Source: Deltaproteobacteria bacterium (lineage in GTDB: Bacteria; Desulfobacterota; Desulfarculia; Adiutricales; Adiutricaceae). Taken from it: a stretch of DNA of 6,400 bases. The stretch spans positions 1 through 6,400 of the forward strand of contig JAITJT010000223.1 in NCBI GenBank assembly GCA_031278795.1, in the 5' to 3' direction. Made by a program: the position numbers and the translations under genes. Of this stretch, positions 5,572-6,400 are shown in pieces. The notes beneath the pieces are model-generated. The model worked only from the letters and a program-made list of their open reading frames with translations, ran no database searches and was not told the origin of the DNA. The first letter of the stretch is position 1. The number at the start of each line of letters is the position of its first letter.

Positions 5572-6339
5572 TCAAATAACAAAAACCGGACTGGGCTCAT
5601 CCTGGCTAGCGACAAAGATGTGAGGATTCCCATCGCTTTCTTTGATGGCGCCCAGGGCAGCGTTGTGGGCCAGCTCCGGGGTGTTGTTGTGCTGGGACAG
5701 ATGGGCCAAGACGACGGTCTTAAGCTTGGGGTGGTTTATCTTGGCTAAGATCCCAGCGGCTTGGTAATTGGAGAGGTGTCCCCGGTCGCCGTGTATCCTC
5801 CTTTTGAGGAAAAGGGGGTATGTTCCGTACATGAGCATCTCACCGTCGTGGTTGAACTCCAATATCAAGGTATCCAGGTTCCGGAAGCTCTCCAAAAGCT
5901 CCTCGCTGGCGCAGCCCAGATCCGTGGCTATGCCTAGGGATTTGTTCTCCGCGCGGATGGTGTAGACCAAGGGATCCAAGGTGTCGTGGGAGGATTTGTG
6001 GGCCTGGATGAGGAGGGGGCCGTGGGTGACGGTGTCTTGGTGGGTTATGAAGCTGTGATCCAGGCGTTCCAGCTCACAGGAGAAATCCTCCCGGGAGACC
6101 TGTCCGGAGTACACCTTCAGACCCAGGTGGCGGGCTAGATCGCCCACCCCGTTTATATGGTCGCTGTGGTCGTGGGTGACAAAGATGGCCTTGAGGAGTT
6201 TCAGGTTCAACTTGGCCTCATGTACCCTTAGCTTAAACTGTTTGAGGGACAGTCCGTTGTCCACCACGCAGGCGGTCGCGCCGTGCTCAACCCAGATGGA
6301 GTTGGCTTGGCTGCCGCTGGCCAGCACGCAAACTTTCAT
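5572..6339 (-). CDS. MBL-fold metallohydrolase, YycJ/WalJ family
   Basis: A 255-residue cytoplasmic protein of the metallo-beta-lactamase fold, full length for the YycJ/WalJ group. The N-terminus MKVCVLASGSQANS matches the family's strand-1 start. The dinuclear metal site is intact: H56-x-H58-x-D60-H61 (THDHSDH), a SSHDTLDP segment with H118, D140 in GIATDLG, and H213 in LAHLSQHNNTPEL. The family blocks around 161-191 (EFNHDGEML, RRIHGDRGHLSN) are present. Relatives are thought to be nucleases acting on DNA; in Firmicutes the gene sits in the walRK operon, but no walRK genes are seen here, so I give no symbol and infer only a probable phosphodiesterase/nuclease. No signal peptide is evident. 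The SD is poor: nothing purine-rich stands at normal distance from the ATG, but the start is fixed by family alignment. Confidence 0.93.
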   Translation of the reverse strand: MKVCVLASGSQANSIWVEHGATACVVDNGLSLKQFKLRVHEAKLNLKLLKAIFVTHDHSDHINGVGDLARHLGLKVYSGQVSREDFSCELERLDHSFITHQDTVTHGPLLIQAHKSSHDTLDPLVYTIRAENKSLGIATDLGCASEELLESFRNLDTLILEFNHDGEMLMYGTYPLFLKRRIHGDRGHLSNYQAAGILAKINHPKLKTVVLAHLSQHNNTPELAHNAALGAIKESDGNPHIFVASQDEPSPVFVI

Positions 6340-6388
6340 AGATGTTTTTTAGTTAACCACTTCGTCTTAAATTAGGAGTAATAGCTTG

Positions 6389-6394
6389 ATAATA
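6389..6394 (-). promoter_or_regulatory. Possible -10 element of the MBL gene
   Basis: TATTAT (6394-6389) would start transcription near 6382, 43 bases before the MBL ATG. The matching -35 would lie beyond the window edge, so this cannot be judged here. Confidence 0.2.
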
Positions 6395-6400
6395 CGGTAA

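Noticed and set aside
1..6400. Mobile element, CRISPR array, toxin-antitoxin or defence system
   Set aside because: No terminal repeats, transposase, integrase, spaced repeats or defence-type proteins were found; the complete genes are all housekeeping or transport types.

Overview
This window looks like ordinary chromosomal DNA from a Gram-negative-type bacterium. All recognisable genes lie on the minus strand, so reading 6400 to 1 follows the direction of transcription. The protein types (two-domain TrkA with TrkH, a Thermus-type one-zinc MetRS with a C-terminal tRNA-binding domain, and a stand-alone YycJ/WalJ-like metallo-beta-lactamase-fold protein) would fit a deltaproteobacterial (Desulfobacterota-like) genome. 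That placement is an impression from protein style and has not been tested. Coding DNA is moderately GC-rich, while the intergenic DNA is strikingly AT-rich, down to about 18% GC by hand count in 5206-5336.

Layout in transcription order. (1) 6339-5572 encodes a complete YycJ/WalJ-family MBL-fold hydrolase. (2) 5571-4955 is a 617-base gap. It holds a hairpin and two terminator-like structures behind the MBL gene, an AT-rich block with a 13-codon ORF behind an excellent Shine-Dalgarno sequence, a plausible promoter, and a very good intrinsic terminator 45 bases before metG. (3) 4954-3035 is a complete metG, followed 25 bases later by a strong intrinsic terminator. (4) 3034-2663 is a 372-base gap with a cluster of palindromes and tandem repeats, a predicted sigma-70 promoter, and a leader of about 130 bases. 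(5) 2662-1307 is trkA. (6) 1307-1 is trkH, which starts inside the trkA stop codon (TAATG) and leaves the window within its fourth pore loop.

Functionally, trkA and trkH form one potassium-uptake operon: TrkH is the membrane channel and TrkA its cytoplasmic nucleotide-binding gate. metG and the MBL gene appear to be separate transcription units, each insulated by hairpin terminators. There is no sign of a mobile element, CRISPR array, tRNA, rRNA or phage gene. The parts that conventional annotation does not explain are the metG leader (terminator between two candidate promoters), the 13-codon ORF, the palindrome cluster upstream of trkA, and an altered nucleotide-site motif in the first half of TrkA. 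I do not see convincing evidence for a new multi-gene system.
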